From Mobilicoccus pelagius NBRC 104925 (GTDB taxonomy: Bacteria > Actinomycetota > Actinomycetes > Actinomycetales > Dermatophilaceae), in the NCBI RefSeq assembly GCF_000247995.1, contig NZ_BAFE01000076.1, positions 62,001-126,000 on the forward strand: a stretch of DNA of 64,000 bases, in the 5' to 3' direction. How positions within the stretch are numbered: position 1 is the stretch's first letter; each line of letters opens with the position of its first letter. Positions 34,416 through 42,665 of the stretch are shown piece by piece. Below the pieces are notes generated by a model. That model worked only from the letters and a program-made list of their open reading frames with translations, did no database searches and was not told where the DNA came from. A program made the position numbers and the translations under genes.

Positions 34416-35261
34416 TCAGCCCATCGCGACCCGGAGCGCGGAGGTGGCCTCCACGTCCGACGTGAGCGCCTGGCCGTCGAGCTCGACGAGGGGCGCGAGT
34501 CCACGCACGGAGGAGACGAACCACACCCCGTCGGCGGCGAGCAGGTCGGAGACGGGTGCGAGGCGCTCCTCGAGCGTCCACGGCACGTCGGCTGCCCAGA
34601 TCGCGCGACGGCTGATCGAGTCGAGGATCCCCGTGGCGCCGACGGGCGTCGTCGTGAGCGTCCCGTCCTTCAGCCACACGACGGCCGACGTGGGGCCCTC
34701 GAGGACGTACCCGTCGGAGGAGACGAAGAGGGCGTCGTCCGCGCCGCGGCGGGTGGCCTCGCGGCGGGCGGCGGCGTTGACGGCGTAGGAGAGCGTCTTC
34801 ACTCCGCCGAGGAGCCACGGCGCCCCGTCGAACGCGTCGCTCGCGTACCCGCGCGAGAGCGTCACGACCGAGATGCCCTCGCGCTGCCGCAGGGTGTGCT
34901 CGTCGATCTCGGTGAGGGTGAGGAACGCGAGCGGCCGATGCCCGCGGTGCTCCTCGCCGCGGGTGAGGACCATCTTGAGTCCGACCTCACCCCCAGTCCA
35001 CCGCTCGAGGGCGTCGCCGACGAGCTCGAACCAGTCGTCGTCGGAGGGCGCGTCGATGCCGAGCGCCGTCGCGGAGGCCCGCAGCCGCTCGAGGTGTTCG
35101 TCGAGGTCGTGCGCGAGCCACCCCTCGCCGTCCCATTCGATGCGCGTCGCGTCGAAGCACCCGTCACCCCGGGTGAGACCGAGGTCGTCGGCTCCCACCA
35201 CCGGCTCGGCGGGATCGAGGGCCCCGCGCCCCATCACGGCCACCACCTGCTGCTGCGTCAT
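34416..35261 (-). CDS. Class IV aminotransferase, probably aminodeoxychorismate lyase
   Basis: This 281-residue PLP enzyme has the fold-type IV pattern: DLGLTRGDGCFDATRIEWDG near the N-terminus, the PLP-binding Lys in GGVKTLSYAVNAAARREATRRGADDALFVSSDGYVLEGPTSAVVWL, and a C-terminal TGILDSISRRAIWAA. 4-amino-4-deoxychorismate lyase (PabC, p-aminobenzoate for folate) is the best match for length and motifs; a D-amino acid or branched-chain aminotransferase is the alternative. It converges on the TauE gene with only 2 bp between the stops. No other folate gene is nearby. Confidence 0.75.
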   Translation of the reverse strand: MTQQQVVAVMGRGALDPAEPVVGADDLGLTRGDGCFDATRIEWDGEGWLAHDLDEHLERLRASATALGIDAPSDDDWFELVGDALERWTGGEVGLKMVLTRGEEHRGHRPLAFLTLTEIDEHTLRQREGISVVTLSRGYASDAFDGAPWLLGGVKTLSYAVNAAARREATRRGADDALFVSSDGYVLEGPTSAVVWLKDGTLTTTPVGATGILDSISRRAIWAADVPWTLEERLAPVSDLLAADGVWFVSSVRGLAPLVELDGQALTSDVEATSALRVAMG

Positions 35262-35387
35262 GCGTCGAACCGTATGCGCTGCGGGCGGACCCGGTCGAAC
35301 GGGGCCGCCCCGCGGGCGACTCGACGCCAGGAGGACGGATCCGGGGCCGTGCGAGATACCGGCGACGATGCGCGCCGTGGACCGGAC

Positions 35388-35426
35388 GCCGAGACGGGGC
35401 GCCGAGACGGGGCGCCGAGACGGGGC
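35388..35426. repeat. Three perfect tandem 13-bp repeats
   Basis: GCCGAGACGGGGC occurs at 35388-35400, 35401-35413 and 35414-35426 without mismatch, followed by a decayed fourth (GCCGGGACG). It lies in the 278-bp region upstream of the class IV aminotransferase gene. Confidence 0.95.
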
Positions 35427-35479
35427 GCCGGGACGAACCCCCGGGCCGCGTGCCGGGAGGAGGAGTCGGGGGACGCGAC

Positions 35480-35514
35480 GGCGCCCGCCGCGTCCTCGTG
35501 GACGGGCGGGCGCC
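35480..35514 (-). terminator. Terminator of the saccharopine-dehydrogenase-like gene
   Basis: GGCGCCCGCC pairs perfectly with GGCGGGCGCC, with an inner CGTC/GACG stem. It lies 26 bp past the stop codon at 35540 on the minus strand. Confidence 0.75.
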
Positions 35515-35539
35515 GTGGGGAGGGCGGACGCGGGGTGCG

Positions 35540-36772
35540 TCAGCTCTTGCGCGTCTCGACGGTGAAGCCCTGGGCGCGGAGGCGGTCGGCGAGCGGGGCG
35601 CCGATGCCCGTCGCCGGGGTGAGGACACCGGCCCGCTCGGGCAGGCGGTCGGTGTCGCGGGCGAGCGCGAGTGCCGCCTCGCCGATCATGATCGCGGTGC
35701 CGTCGTAGCCGGGGTCGAACGGCGCGGCGATCGTCGTCACGTAGTGCGCGCCGGTCGTCGTCTCGGCGTGGACCTCCATCGCGAACTCGCCGGCCTCACG
35801 CTTCTCCTTCGACGGGCCCTCGCCCGGGGAGGGCAGGACGCGGTCGGTGATCTGCCGCAGGCCCGGCGTGCCAAGTGCGGTGGAGAGGGCGGGCAGCGCA
35901 CCGGCGAGTGCGAGCGCCTTGAGCGGCGACGTGCGCGAACGGCCGGTGTCGATGACCTCCCCGTAGCGGAACGTGCGGCCGTACGCCCAGTCCTGGAGGG
36001 CGTTGCTGCGGCGGACGACCTGACCGTTGTAGGCGCCCATGAAGAACGGCGCGGTCCACGACCGGGTCTCGCCGCTGCGGGCGAGGACGACCTGGTCGGT
36101 GCGTCCGAAGGGCTCCGGCTCGGCGTCGCGGTCGGGGCTGAGGCCGTAGGGGTCGACAGCGATCCGCGTCTTGCGCTTGTCGCCCTTGACCTCGTCGATC
36201 TGCGTGCGCATCGAGTCGAGGGTGCCGCCGCTGAACCCGCCCTTCATGCGGCGCACGTGGAGGGTCGTCGCGGCGAGTTCGCCCTCGCCGTCCTCCCGGG
36301 CCTTCGCCGCGGTGAGGAGCACGCCGAGGTCGGAGGGGACGGAATCGAACCCGCAGGAGTGCACGATGCGCGCCCCGGTCTCCTTGGCGACCTCGTGGTA
36401 CTCGTCGGCGGAGGTGCGCGCGAAGAGGGTCTCGCCGGTGAGGTCGACGTAGTCGGTACCCGACTCCGCGCACGCCCGCACGAGCGGCATGCCGTGACGG
36501 GCGTAGGGACCCACCGTCGTGAGGACGACGCGGGTGCGACCGGCCATCGCGCGCAGCGACTCGAGGTCGGCGGAGTCGGCGACGACGAGCGGCCAGTCGG
36601 CGGCACGCGCCGGGAGCTCGGAGCGCACCTGCTTCAACCGGTCCTCGGAGCGGCCACCGAGACCCACCCGCACGTCCTCGGGGGCGTGGCGAGCGAGGTG
36701 GGCGGCGATGAGGCGTCCGACGAAGCCCGTGGCGCCGAAGACGACGACGTCCGTTTCACATTGTGTATCCAT
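35540..36772 (-). CDS. Saccharopine dehydrogenase-like / trans-acting enoyl reductase family protein
   Basis: The 410-residue protein begins with a Rossmann fold (TDVVVFGATGFVGRLIAAHLARHAPEDVRVGLGGRSEDRL, about residues 8-47), followed by VVLTTVGPYARHGMPLVRACAESGTDYVDLTGE and RIVHSCGFDSVPSDLGV. This is the family that includes the mycobacterial trans-acting enoyl reductase of phenolic-glycolipid synthesis and human SCCPDH; true saccharopine dehydrogenases are more distant. The substrate here is probably a lipid intermediate. The ATG at 36772 was chosen after AAAGGGCAGGAC. It is divergent from an acyl-CoA ligase gene, with a small inverted repeat between them. Confidence 0.85.
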   Translation of the reverse strand: MDTQCETDVVVFGATGFVGRLIAAHLARHAPEDVRVGLGGRSEDRLKQVRSELPARAADWPLVVADSADLESLRAMAGRTRVVLTTVGPYARHGMPLVRACAESGTDYVDLTGETLFARTSADEYHEVAKETGARIVHSCGFDSVPSDLGVLLTAAKAREDGEGELAATTLHVRRMKGGFSGGTLDSMRTQIDEVKGDKRKTRIAVDPYGLSPDRDAEPEPFGRTDQVVLARSGETRSWTAPFFMGAYNGQVVRRSNALQDWAYGRTFRYGEVIDTGRSRTSPLKALALAGALPALSTALGTPGLRQITDRVLPSPGEGPSKEKREAGEFAMEVHAETTTGAHYVTTIAAPFDPGYDGTAIMIGEAALALARDTDRLPERAGVLTPATGIGAPLADRLRAQGFTVETRKS

Positions 36773-36797
36773 GTCCTGCCCTTTCCCCCACGGGTGA

Positions 36798-36815
36798 TCC
36801 TGCACACGTGCAGGA
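36798..36815. promoter_or_regulatory. Inverted repeat between divergent lipid genes
   Basis: TCCTGCA and TGCAGGA, separated by CACG, form an 18-bp dyad about 26 bp before the saccharopine-dehydrogenase-like start and 128 bp before the acyl-CoA ligase start. A regulator site is plausible; no regulator gene adjoins it. Confidence 0.45.
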
Positions 36816-36942
36816 CCCCTCCCCGCAGGTGTGCGCCTCCTCACCCGTACCCGCCACGATCCACGTTCGCCCCGGGCTGGGTCGTGGACCCGATGGGCTC
36901 TACTCTTCGGTAGGACCAGAGCAACGACGCCCAGGAGAGCCC

Positions 36943-38463
36943 ATGGCCAACCTCGCCGAGAACCTCCTCGCCTCCGCCCACGCCCACCCCGACCTGGTCG
37001 CGGTGCGCGAGGGCGAGGCCGAGATCACGTATGCCGAGCTCGACCGGCTCACCGCCCGCGGTGCCGGTTGGCTCCGCTCCCAGGGCATCGGCCCGGGCGA
37101 ACCGGTCGTCCTCAGCCTGCCCAACGTCACCGCGTACGTCGTCGCCTACTACGCCGTGCTCCGCGCCGGTGGTGTCGTCGTCCCGATGAACCCGCTGTTC
37201 CGGCCACGCGAGGTGGAGTACTACCTCTCCGACTCCGGCGCGCGTCTCATCATCGGCGCCACCCCGGACTCCCAGGAGGGCGCTCGCCAGGCGGGCGCGA
37301 CGTGCCTCTCCCCCGCGGACCTCACGGAGCGCATCGTCGACGCCGAGCCGCTCACCGAGGTCACGCCCCGCGACGACGAGGACACCGCGGTGCTCCTCTA
37401 CACCTCCGGCACGACGGGCCACCCCAAGGGTGCCGAGCTGCGTCACCGCAACCTCCGTACGAACGCCGACACCGTCGTGCGCACCCTCGTGCACCTCACC
37501 CCGGAGGACACCGTCGTCGGGTGTCTCCCCCTCTTCCACGTGTTCGGCATGACGTGCGCGCTCAACGCCCCGATCCTCGCCGGATCCACCCTCACCCTCA
37601 TCCCCCGGTTCTCCCCCGACGAGGCGATGCACGTCATCGAACGGGACCGGGCGACGATCTTCGAGGGCGTCCCCACGATGTACGCGGCGATCCTCCAGGC
37701 GGCCCGCACCCTCACCGGCCGCGGGGAGCCCCTCCCCGACGTGTCGTCGCTGCGCACGTGCGTCTCCGGCGGTGCGTCGCTGCCCGTCGAGGTGCTCCAT
37801 GCGTTCGAGTCGACGTTCGACGCGATCATCCTCGAGGGGTACGGACTCTCGGAGACCTCCCCCGTCGTCTCGTTCAACCACCCCGACCGCGAGCGCAAGC
37901 CCGGCTCGATCGGCACCCCGATCGAGGGCGTCGAGATGGGTCTCCGCACCGCCGACGGTCGACTCGTCGAGGAGGGGTCCGACGAGGTCGGCGAGATCGT
38001 CATCCGCGGCAACGGCCTCATGCGTGGCTACTGGAAGCGCCCCGAAACCACCGCCGAGGCCATCGACGCCGAGGGCTGGTTCCACTCCGGCGACCTCGCC
38101 CGCCGCGACGCCGACGGCTACTACGTCATCGTCGACCGGGCGAAGGACCTCATCATCCGCGGCGGCTACAACGTCTACCCACGCGAGGTCGAGGAGGTGC
38201 TCTACGAGCACCCGGACGTCCTCGAGGCCGCCGTCATCGGCGTCCCCCACGAGCACTACGGCGAGGAGATCTCCGCGTTCGTCGCGCTCCGCCCCGACGG
38301 CGCCCTCGTCGCAGGCGAGGACGCCGCCGCGCAGATCCGCGAGTTCTGCAAGGCGCGTCTCGCGCCCTACAAGTACCCGCGCGTCATCCGGTTCGTCGAA
38401 GCCCTCCCCAAGGGCGCCACGGGCAAGATCCTCAAGCGGGAGCTCCCCACCGAGAAGGCCTGA
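36943..38463 (+). CDS. Long-chain acyl-CoA synthetase (AMP-forming)
   Basis: This 506-residue adenylate-forming enzyme activates fatty or related acids to acyl-CoA. Core motifs: LLYTSGTTGHPKGAELRHRN (P-loop, A3), CLPLFHVFGMTC, ILEGYGLSETSPVVSF (A5), GWFHSGDLARRDADGYYVIVDRAKDLIIRGGYNVYPREVEEVL (A7-A8 hinge), and the C-terminal Lys in LPKGATGKILKREL (A10). Length and order are normal for FadD-type ligases. The ATG has CAGGAGAG upstream. A clear terminator follows. Confidence 0.9.
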   Translation: MANLAENLLASAHAHPDLVAVREGEAEITYAELDRLTARGAGWLRSQGIGPGEPVVLSLPNVTAYVVAYYAVLRAGGVVVPMNPLFRPREVEYYLSDSGARLIIGATPDSQEGARQAGATCLSPADLTERIVDAEPLTEVTPRDDEDTAVLLYTSGTTGHPKGAELRHRNLRTNADTVVRTLVHLTPEDTVVGCLPLFHVFGMTCALNAPILAGSTLTLIPRFSPDEAMHVIERDRATIFEGVPTMYAAILQAARTLTGRGEPLPDVSSLRTCVSGGASLPVEVLHAFESTFDAIILEGYGLSETSPVVSFNHPDRERKPGSIGTPIEGVEMGLRTADGRLVEEGSDEVGEIVIRGNGLMRGYWKRPETTAEAIDAEGWFHSGDLARRDADGYYVIVDRAKDLIIRGGYNVYPREVEEVLYEHPDVLEAAVIGVPHEHYGEEISAFVALRPDGALVAGEDAAAQIREFCKARLAPYKYPRVIRFVEALPKGATGKILKRELPTEKA

Positions 38464-38484
38464 GCGCCCGCCTGGGACGCACGA

Positions 38485-38524
38485 CGAAGGCCGCCCGATC
38501 CGCGGAGGGGTCGGGCGGCCTTCG
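38485..38524. terminator. Bidirectional terminator
   Basis: GAAGGCCGCCCGA pairs with TCGGGCGGCCTTC (13 bp, extended by one flanking C-G pair) between the acyl-CoA ligase stop and the convergent FabG-like gene stop. Confidence 0.8.
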
Positions 38525-38578
38525 TGCATCCTCGGCCCCGTGCCCGTGCCCGTGGGCGGCGGGGCCGGTGGGACGGTC

Positions 38579-39346
38579 TCAGCAGGTGGGGCCGCCGGCG
38601 ACGTAGATCACCTGGCCGGAGACGAACCCGGCCTCCTCACGGCAGAGGAACGACGCCGTCGCGGCGATGTCCTCGGGCTGTCCGGCGCGGCCGACGGGAA
38701 TCTGCTTGGCGGCGCCCTCGAGGAACTGCTCGAACGTGACGCCCATACGCTCGGCGGTGGCGCGCGTCATGTCGGTCGCGATGAATCCGGGCGCGATCGC
38801 GTTGGTCGTCACGCCGAACTTGCCCAGCTCGATCGCGACCGTCTTCGTGAAGCCCTGGAGGCCCGCCTTCGCGGCGGAGTAGTTCGCCTGACCGCGGTTG
38901 CCGAGGGCCGAGGTCGAGGAGAGGTTGACGATGCGGCCGTACTTCTCCTCCGTCATGTACCGCTGCGTGGCCCGCGTCATGAGGAACGCGCCGCGGAGAT
39001 GGACGTTCATCACCGCGTCCCAGTTGTCGGCGCTCATCTTGAAGAGCATGTCGTCGCGGATGATGCCGGCGTTGTTGACGAGCACGGTGGGAGAACCGAG
39101 TTCGTTCGCGACGCGCGTCACTGCGGCCTCGACGGCGGCCTCGTCGGAGACGTCGACGCCGACGGCGAGGGCCCGGCCCCTGGCGGCGGTGATCTCCTCG
39201 ACGACGGCGCCGCACGCGCTCTCGTCGAGGTCGAGGACGGCGACGGCCATCCCGTCGGCCGCGAGTCGGCGCGCGACGGCGGCGCCGATCCCGCGGGCGG
39301 CACCGGTGACGATCGCGGTCCGGGTCTTCTCACTCTGCTCGGTCAT
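38579..39346 (-). CDS. FabG-like 3-oxoacyl reductase (SDR)
   Basis: This 255-residue classical SDR has the cofactor loop VTGAARGIGAAVAR (about residues 14-27), an acidic DLDES after beta-2 (NAD preference possible), NNAGII, the catalytic Ser in LSSTSALGNRG and Tyr/Lys in YSAAKAG, and the C-terminal PGFIATDMT. It matches 3-oxoacyl-[ACP] or 3-hydroxyacyl-CoA reductases. It is the last gene in a row of four minus-strand lipid-metabolism genes, separated by 78 bp from the MDR gene. Confidence 0.87.
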   Translation of the reverse strand: MTEQSEKTRTAIVTGAARGIGAAVARRLAADGMAVAVLDLDESACGAVVEEITAARGRALAVGVDVSDEAAVEAAVTRVANELGSPTVLVNNAGIIRDDMLFKMSADNWDAVMNVHLRGAFLMTRATQRYMTEEKYGRIVNLSSTSALGNRGQANYSAAKAGLQGFTKTVAIELGKFGVTTNAIAPGFIATDMTRATAERMGVTFEQFLEGAAKQIPVGRAGQPEDIAATASFLCREEAGFVSGQVIYVAGGPTC

Positions 39347-39424
39347 GGGGTCTCCTCGTGCGTCGGGGGCCCGGCCGCGCGGGTGACGAGGCGGCCGGTA
39401 CGTGTCGGATGGGGTGGGTGGCTG

Positions 39425-40408
39425 TCAGGGCGTGAGGACGACGCGGCCGGTCGTCGCGCCCGCGCCGAGGCGGGCGAGGGCATCCGGCATGCCGTCCAGC
39501 GGCACGGTCTCGCTCACGAGCGGAGCGATCGTGCCCTCCTCGAGCATGCGCACGAGTTCGAGGTGGCAGTCGAGGAGTGCGCGGGGTTCCTTGCTCGCGT
39601 AGAGCCCCCAGTGGAGGCCGAGGACGCCGTAGTTCTTGACGAGGGGGTGGTTGAGCGCGGGCGCGGGGATCGTGCCGGAGGCGAACCCGACGACGACGAT
39701 GCGCCCTTCGAAGGCGATGCACTTCGTCGACTGCGTGTAGGCGTCGCCGCCGACGGGGTCGTAGACGACGTCGGCGCCGTGGCCGCCGGTGATCTCCTTG
39801 ACGCGGGCGACGACGTCCTCGCTGCGCCGGTCGACGACGGCTGCGCAGCCGAGCGAGCGCGCGACCTCGGCCTTGTCGGGCCCGCCGACGACGCCGATGA
39901 CGCGGGCGCCCGCCGCCTTGCCGAGCTGGACGGCGGCGCTGCCGACGCCGCCTGCCGCGGCGTGGACGAGCAGCCACTCGCCCTCCTGAAGCCTGGCGCG
40001 ACGGTGGAGGCCGAACCAGCCGGTCTGGTAGGCGATGGTGAGGCTCGCAGCGGCCTCGTCGGTGACTCCGTCCGGCACGGGCATCGCGGACACGCCCTGG
40101 AGGAGTGCTTCCTCGGCGAACCCGCCGTTCGGCATCGCCGCCATCCCGGCGACGCGCTGCCCGACCTCGACGTGGGTGACGCCGTCACCGACGGCGAGGA
40201 CGTCGCCGCAGATCTCGACGCCGGGGGTGAACGGCAGCGGCGGACGCACCTGGTACTCGCCGCGGATCATGAGGACATCGGGGAAGTTCGCCGCCGTCGC
40301 CCGCACGCGCACGTGGACCTCGCCGGCGCCGGGCGTCGGCGCCGGGACCTGCTCGAGGGTGAGGACATCGGTCGGTTCGCCGAGTCGGGTGACCTGCCAG
40401 GCCTTCAT
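39425..40408 (-). CDS. NADPH:quinone oxidoreductase-like MDR protein
   Basis: The 327-residue zinc-free medium-chain reductase has MKAWQVTRLGEPTDVLTLEQVPAPTPGAGEVHVRVRATAANFPDVLMIRG at its N-terminus, the LLVHAAAGGVGSAAVQLGKAAGARVIG cofactor fold (about residues 140-166), and YDPVGGDAYTQSTKCI. The group reduces quinones or 2-enoyl thioesters. The ATG overlaps the stop of the upstream SDR (ATGA, 40405-40408). With the SDRs and acyl-CoA dehydrogenase nearby, an enoyl or quinone substrate in lipid breakdown is plausible. Confidence 0.86.
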   Translation of the reverse strand: MKAWQVTRLGEPTDVLTLEQVPAPTPGAGEVHVRVRATAANFPDVLMIRGEYQVRPPLPFTPGVEICGDVLAVGDGVTHVEVGQRVAGMAAMPNGGFAEEALLQGVSAMPVPDGVTDEAAASLTIAYQTGWFGLHRRARLQEGEWLLVHAAAGGVGSAAVQLGKAAGARVIGVVGGPDKAEVARSLGCAAVVDRRSEDVVARVKEITGGHGADVVYDPVGGDAYTQSTKCIAFEGRIVVVGFASGTIPAPALNHPLVKNYGVLGLHWGLYASKEPRALLDCHLELVRMLEEGTIAPLVSETVPLDGMPDALARLGAGATTGRVVLTP

Positions 40409-41376
40409 CTCTGCTCCTCGGGGTGGGGCCGCGGACCGGTCGGGGCCGTCGCCCCGTTCGCGATCTCGCGGACCGGGGTGTCCGGCGCGGGAGTAGCCGG
40501 GGTGGCCCCGCCGCGCACGGCGGTCTTCGGAACGTCGGCCCCCGACGTCGACGGGGCGGGGGTGCCGGTGTCGGATGCGGAGAGCTCCGCAGTCGCGTCG
40601 TCGAGGCGACGCTGGAGACGCTGCATGCCCCGCACCCATGCGTCTGGGTTGCCCGCGCGGGCACGGTAGTAGTCGGCGACGCGTGGGTGGGGCAGGACGA
40701 GCATCCGGCCCTCCTCGACGGCGTCGAAGAGGGCGTCGGCGACATCCTCGGGTTGGAGGAGCCCGTCGGCGCGGAGCAGCCCCTGCGCGGGTCCGGCGGC
40801 GTGGTAGATGTCGGTCTCGACGCCCTGGGGCGCGAGGACGTGGACGTCGATGCCGTGGTGCCCGTACGTCGCCGCGAGCCATTCGGCGAACGCGACGGCG
40901 CCGTGCTTCGTCACGGAGTACGGCGCGGAGCCGAGCATCGTGAGGAGTCCGGCGGCGGAGGCGGTGACGACGAACCGGCCGCGGTGATCCCCGCCCCGCT
41001 CGAGCCAGCGGGGCACGAGGAGCCGGGCGGCGCGGACGTGCGCCATGACGTTGATCTCATGGGCGAGGTGCCACGTCGCGTCAGGGGTGTCGAGGCCGAG
41101 CCCGCCCTGGATCCCGGCGTTGCCGATCCACATGTCGATGCCGCCGAGGTGCGCGGTCGATTCCTCGACGAGCGCGGTGACGCCGTCGGCCGTGGCGAGG
41201 TCGGCGACGACCGCGTGCGCGCCGAGGTCGGCCGCGGTGGTGCGGAGTCGGTCCGCGTCGATGTCGGAGACGACGACGCGCGCCCCCTCGGCGGCGGCAC
41301 GGGCGGCGAGCGCGCGGCCGATGCCTCCGGCCGCGCCCGTCACCACGACGCGGGTGTCGCGCGGGTTCACGGTCAC
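40405..41376 (-). CDS. SDR-family oxidoreductase with a long C-terminal extension
   Basis: The first 250 residues form a classical SDR: VVVTGAAGGIGRALAAR cofactor loop, SDIDADRL (Asp after beta-2, favouring NAD), GNAGIQGG, VVTASAAGLLTMLGSAPYSVTKHG (catalytic Ser, Tyr, Lys) and APQGVETDI. The last 60 or so residues are Pro/Ala/Thr-rich and probably disordered, which is unusual for an SDR. GTG start 41376 overlaps the stop of the next SDR (GTGA), and its own stop overlaps the MDR start, so three genes are coupled. Substrate unknown. Confidence 0.85.
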   Translation of the reverse strand: MTVNPRDTRVVVTGAAGGIGRALAARAAAEGARVVVSDIDADRLRTTAADLGAHAVVADLATADGVTALVEESTAHLGGIDMWIGNAGIQGGLGLDTPDATWHLAHEINVMAHVRAARLLVPRWLERGGDHRGRFVVTASAAGLLTMLGSAPYSVTKHGAVAFAEWLAATYGHHGIDVHVLAPQGVETDIYHAAGPAQGLLRADGLLQPEDVADALFDAVEEGRMLVLPHPRVADYYRARAGNPDAWVRGMQRLQRRLDDATAELSASDTGTPAPSTSGADVPKTAVRGGATPATPAPDTPVREIANGATAPTGPRPHPEEQR

Positions 41377-42137
41377 CCGCCGATCGCGGAACCGTCGACG
41401 AGGGTGGCGCCGCCGTCGAGCACCATCGTCACGCCGGTGGTCCAGGAGGCGTCGTCGGAGAGGAGGTGGGCGACGGCGCCGGCGATGTCCTCGGGCACGC
41501 CGAGACGCCTCATCGCGTAGCCGCGGGCGGCCTTCTCCTCGCGGCCTTCGTAGAGGGCCTTGGCGAAGTCGGTCTTGACGACGGCGGGTGCGACGGCGTT
41601 GACGCGGATCGTCGGGCCGAGCTCGACGGCGAGTTCCTCGGTGAGGTGGATGAGGGCCGCCTTGCTGGCCCCGTAGAAAGCGATGCCGGGCGCGGCGCGC
41701 AGGCCCGCGACGGAGCCGATGTTGACGATGGCGCCACCGTGTTCGCCCATCCAGGCGGCGTGGGCCTGCTGCACCCACGCGAGCGACGAGACGACGTTCG
41801 TGTCGAGGATCTTGCGGGCGACATCGAGGTCGAGCTTCATGAGCGGCCCGTAGGCCGGGTTGATGCCCGTGTTGTTGACGAGCAGGTCGAGGGAGCCGAA
41901 CCGGTCGATCGCGGTGCGGATCGCGACGGCCTGGCGGTCGGGGTCGGCGGCGTTACCGGGGACGGCGACGGCGTGCTCCTCGCCTCCGAGCTGCTCGACG
42001 GCGGCGGCGAGCGCCTCCGGTTTGCGGGCGGTGAGGACGATCTTCGCCCCTTCGTCGACGAGCCGCTGGGCGATCGCCAACCCGATGCCGCGCGAGGCAC
42101 CCGTGACGATGCCGACCTTGCCTTCGAACCTGTTCAT
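41373..42137 (-). CDS. SDR-family dehydrogenase (FabG-like)
   Basis: This 254-residue classical SDR has VGIVTGASRGIGLAIAQRL (about residues 8-26), TARKP after beta-2 (a basic residue, suggesting NADP), NNTGIN, the active site IGSVAGLRAAPGIAFYGASKAAL, VNAVAPAVVKTDF and VTMVLDGGATLVDG at the end. It is the first gene of the coupled SDR-SDR-MDR unit and starts at ATG 42137. The substrate is probably a 3-oxoacyl or 3-hydroxyacyl compound. Confidence 0.87.
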   Translation of the reverse strand: MNRFEGKVGIVTGASRGIGLAIAQRLVDEGAKIVLTARKPEALAAAVEQLGGEEHAVAVPGNAADPDRQAVAIRTAIDRFGSLDLLVNNTGINPAYGPLMKLDLDVARKILDTNVVSSLAWVQQAHAAWMGEHGGAIVNIGSVAGLRAAPGIAFYGASKAALIHLTEELAVELGPTIRVNAVAPAVVKTDFAKALYEGREEKAARGYAMRRLGVPEDIAGAVAHLLSDDASWTTGVTMVLDGGATLVDGSAIGG

Positions 42138-42665
42138 CTGCGTCCTTGGAGTGAGAGGTGAGACGGATCGTCCCATGGTCGGGGCCGAGCGGCGGGACAC
42201 CGCATCGGCGAAGTGTCAGAACAGCATCACCCGCGAGGGCGGGGAAAAGAGGAAGAGGGGTGGAGTGACCCCTGGGGAGCCAACCCGCCGGATCCGAACC
42301 GCAGACCCGAACCGGTGAGCAACCATCGCGGACCCGAACCGCAGACCAGAGCCCATGAGGTCAGCCCGGATCCCGGACCGCGAGCCCGAGCGGATGAGCG
42401 GCCGAACGTCAGCCACCTACCCCCCCCTGGGACCGAAGGAGGAGCGAGAGAGAGTGAGGCGCGTCAGGCGCGGGGATCGGAGGACGGGCCGGGCCTGGCG
42501 GAAGGCCGAGCCTGCGAGGCCGGATGGTGGGCCGGAGATCCCTGCGCCTGACGCGCCGCCAGGATGGCCGGCTGTCACGACCCGATGTCCGATGTCGGTT
42601 CTTCCTCGGATTCCACTTCGGGCGGGGGCTCGCTTCGCTCACCCCACCCTCCCCTTCATCGTTCG
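42138..42665. other. 528-bp gene-free region with degenerate repeats and a 21-bp inverted repeat
   Basis: No convincing gene lies here. Two features stand out. First, between 42290 and 42400 the phrase CCGAACCGCAGACC and variants recur, giving a run of short degenerate direct repeats. Second, a 21-bp stretch at 42458-42478 (GGCGCGTCAGGCGCGGGGAT C) recurs inverted at 42537-42557 with one mismatch, and the 58-bp interior has further dyads (CCGGGCCT/AGGCCGG). The region is downstream of the acyl-CoA dehydrogenase gene and upstream of the SDR operon, so it must hold a terminator and a promoter. Confidence 0.7.

Noticed and set aside
42216-42416. Small 66-codon minus-strand frame in the gene-free interval
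   Set aside because: Arg/Ser-rich translation derived from the short DNA repeats, no ribosome site and no hydrophobic or domain pattern.
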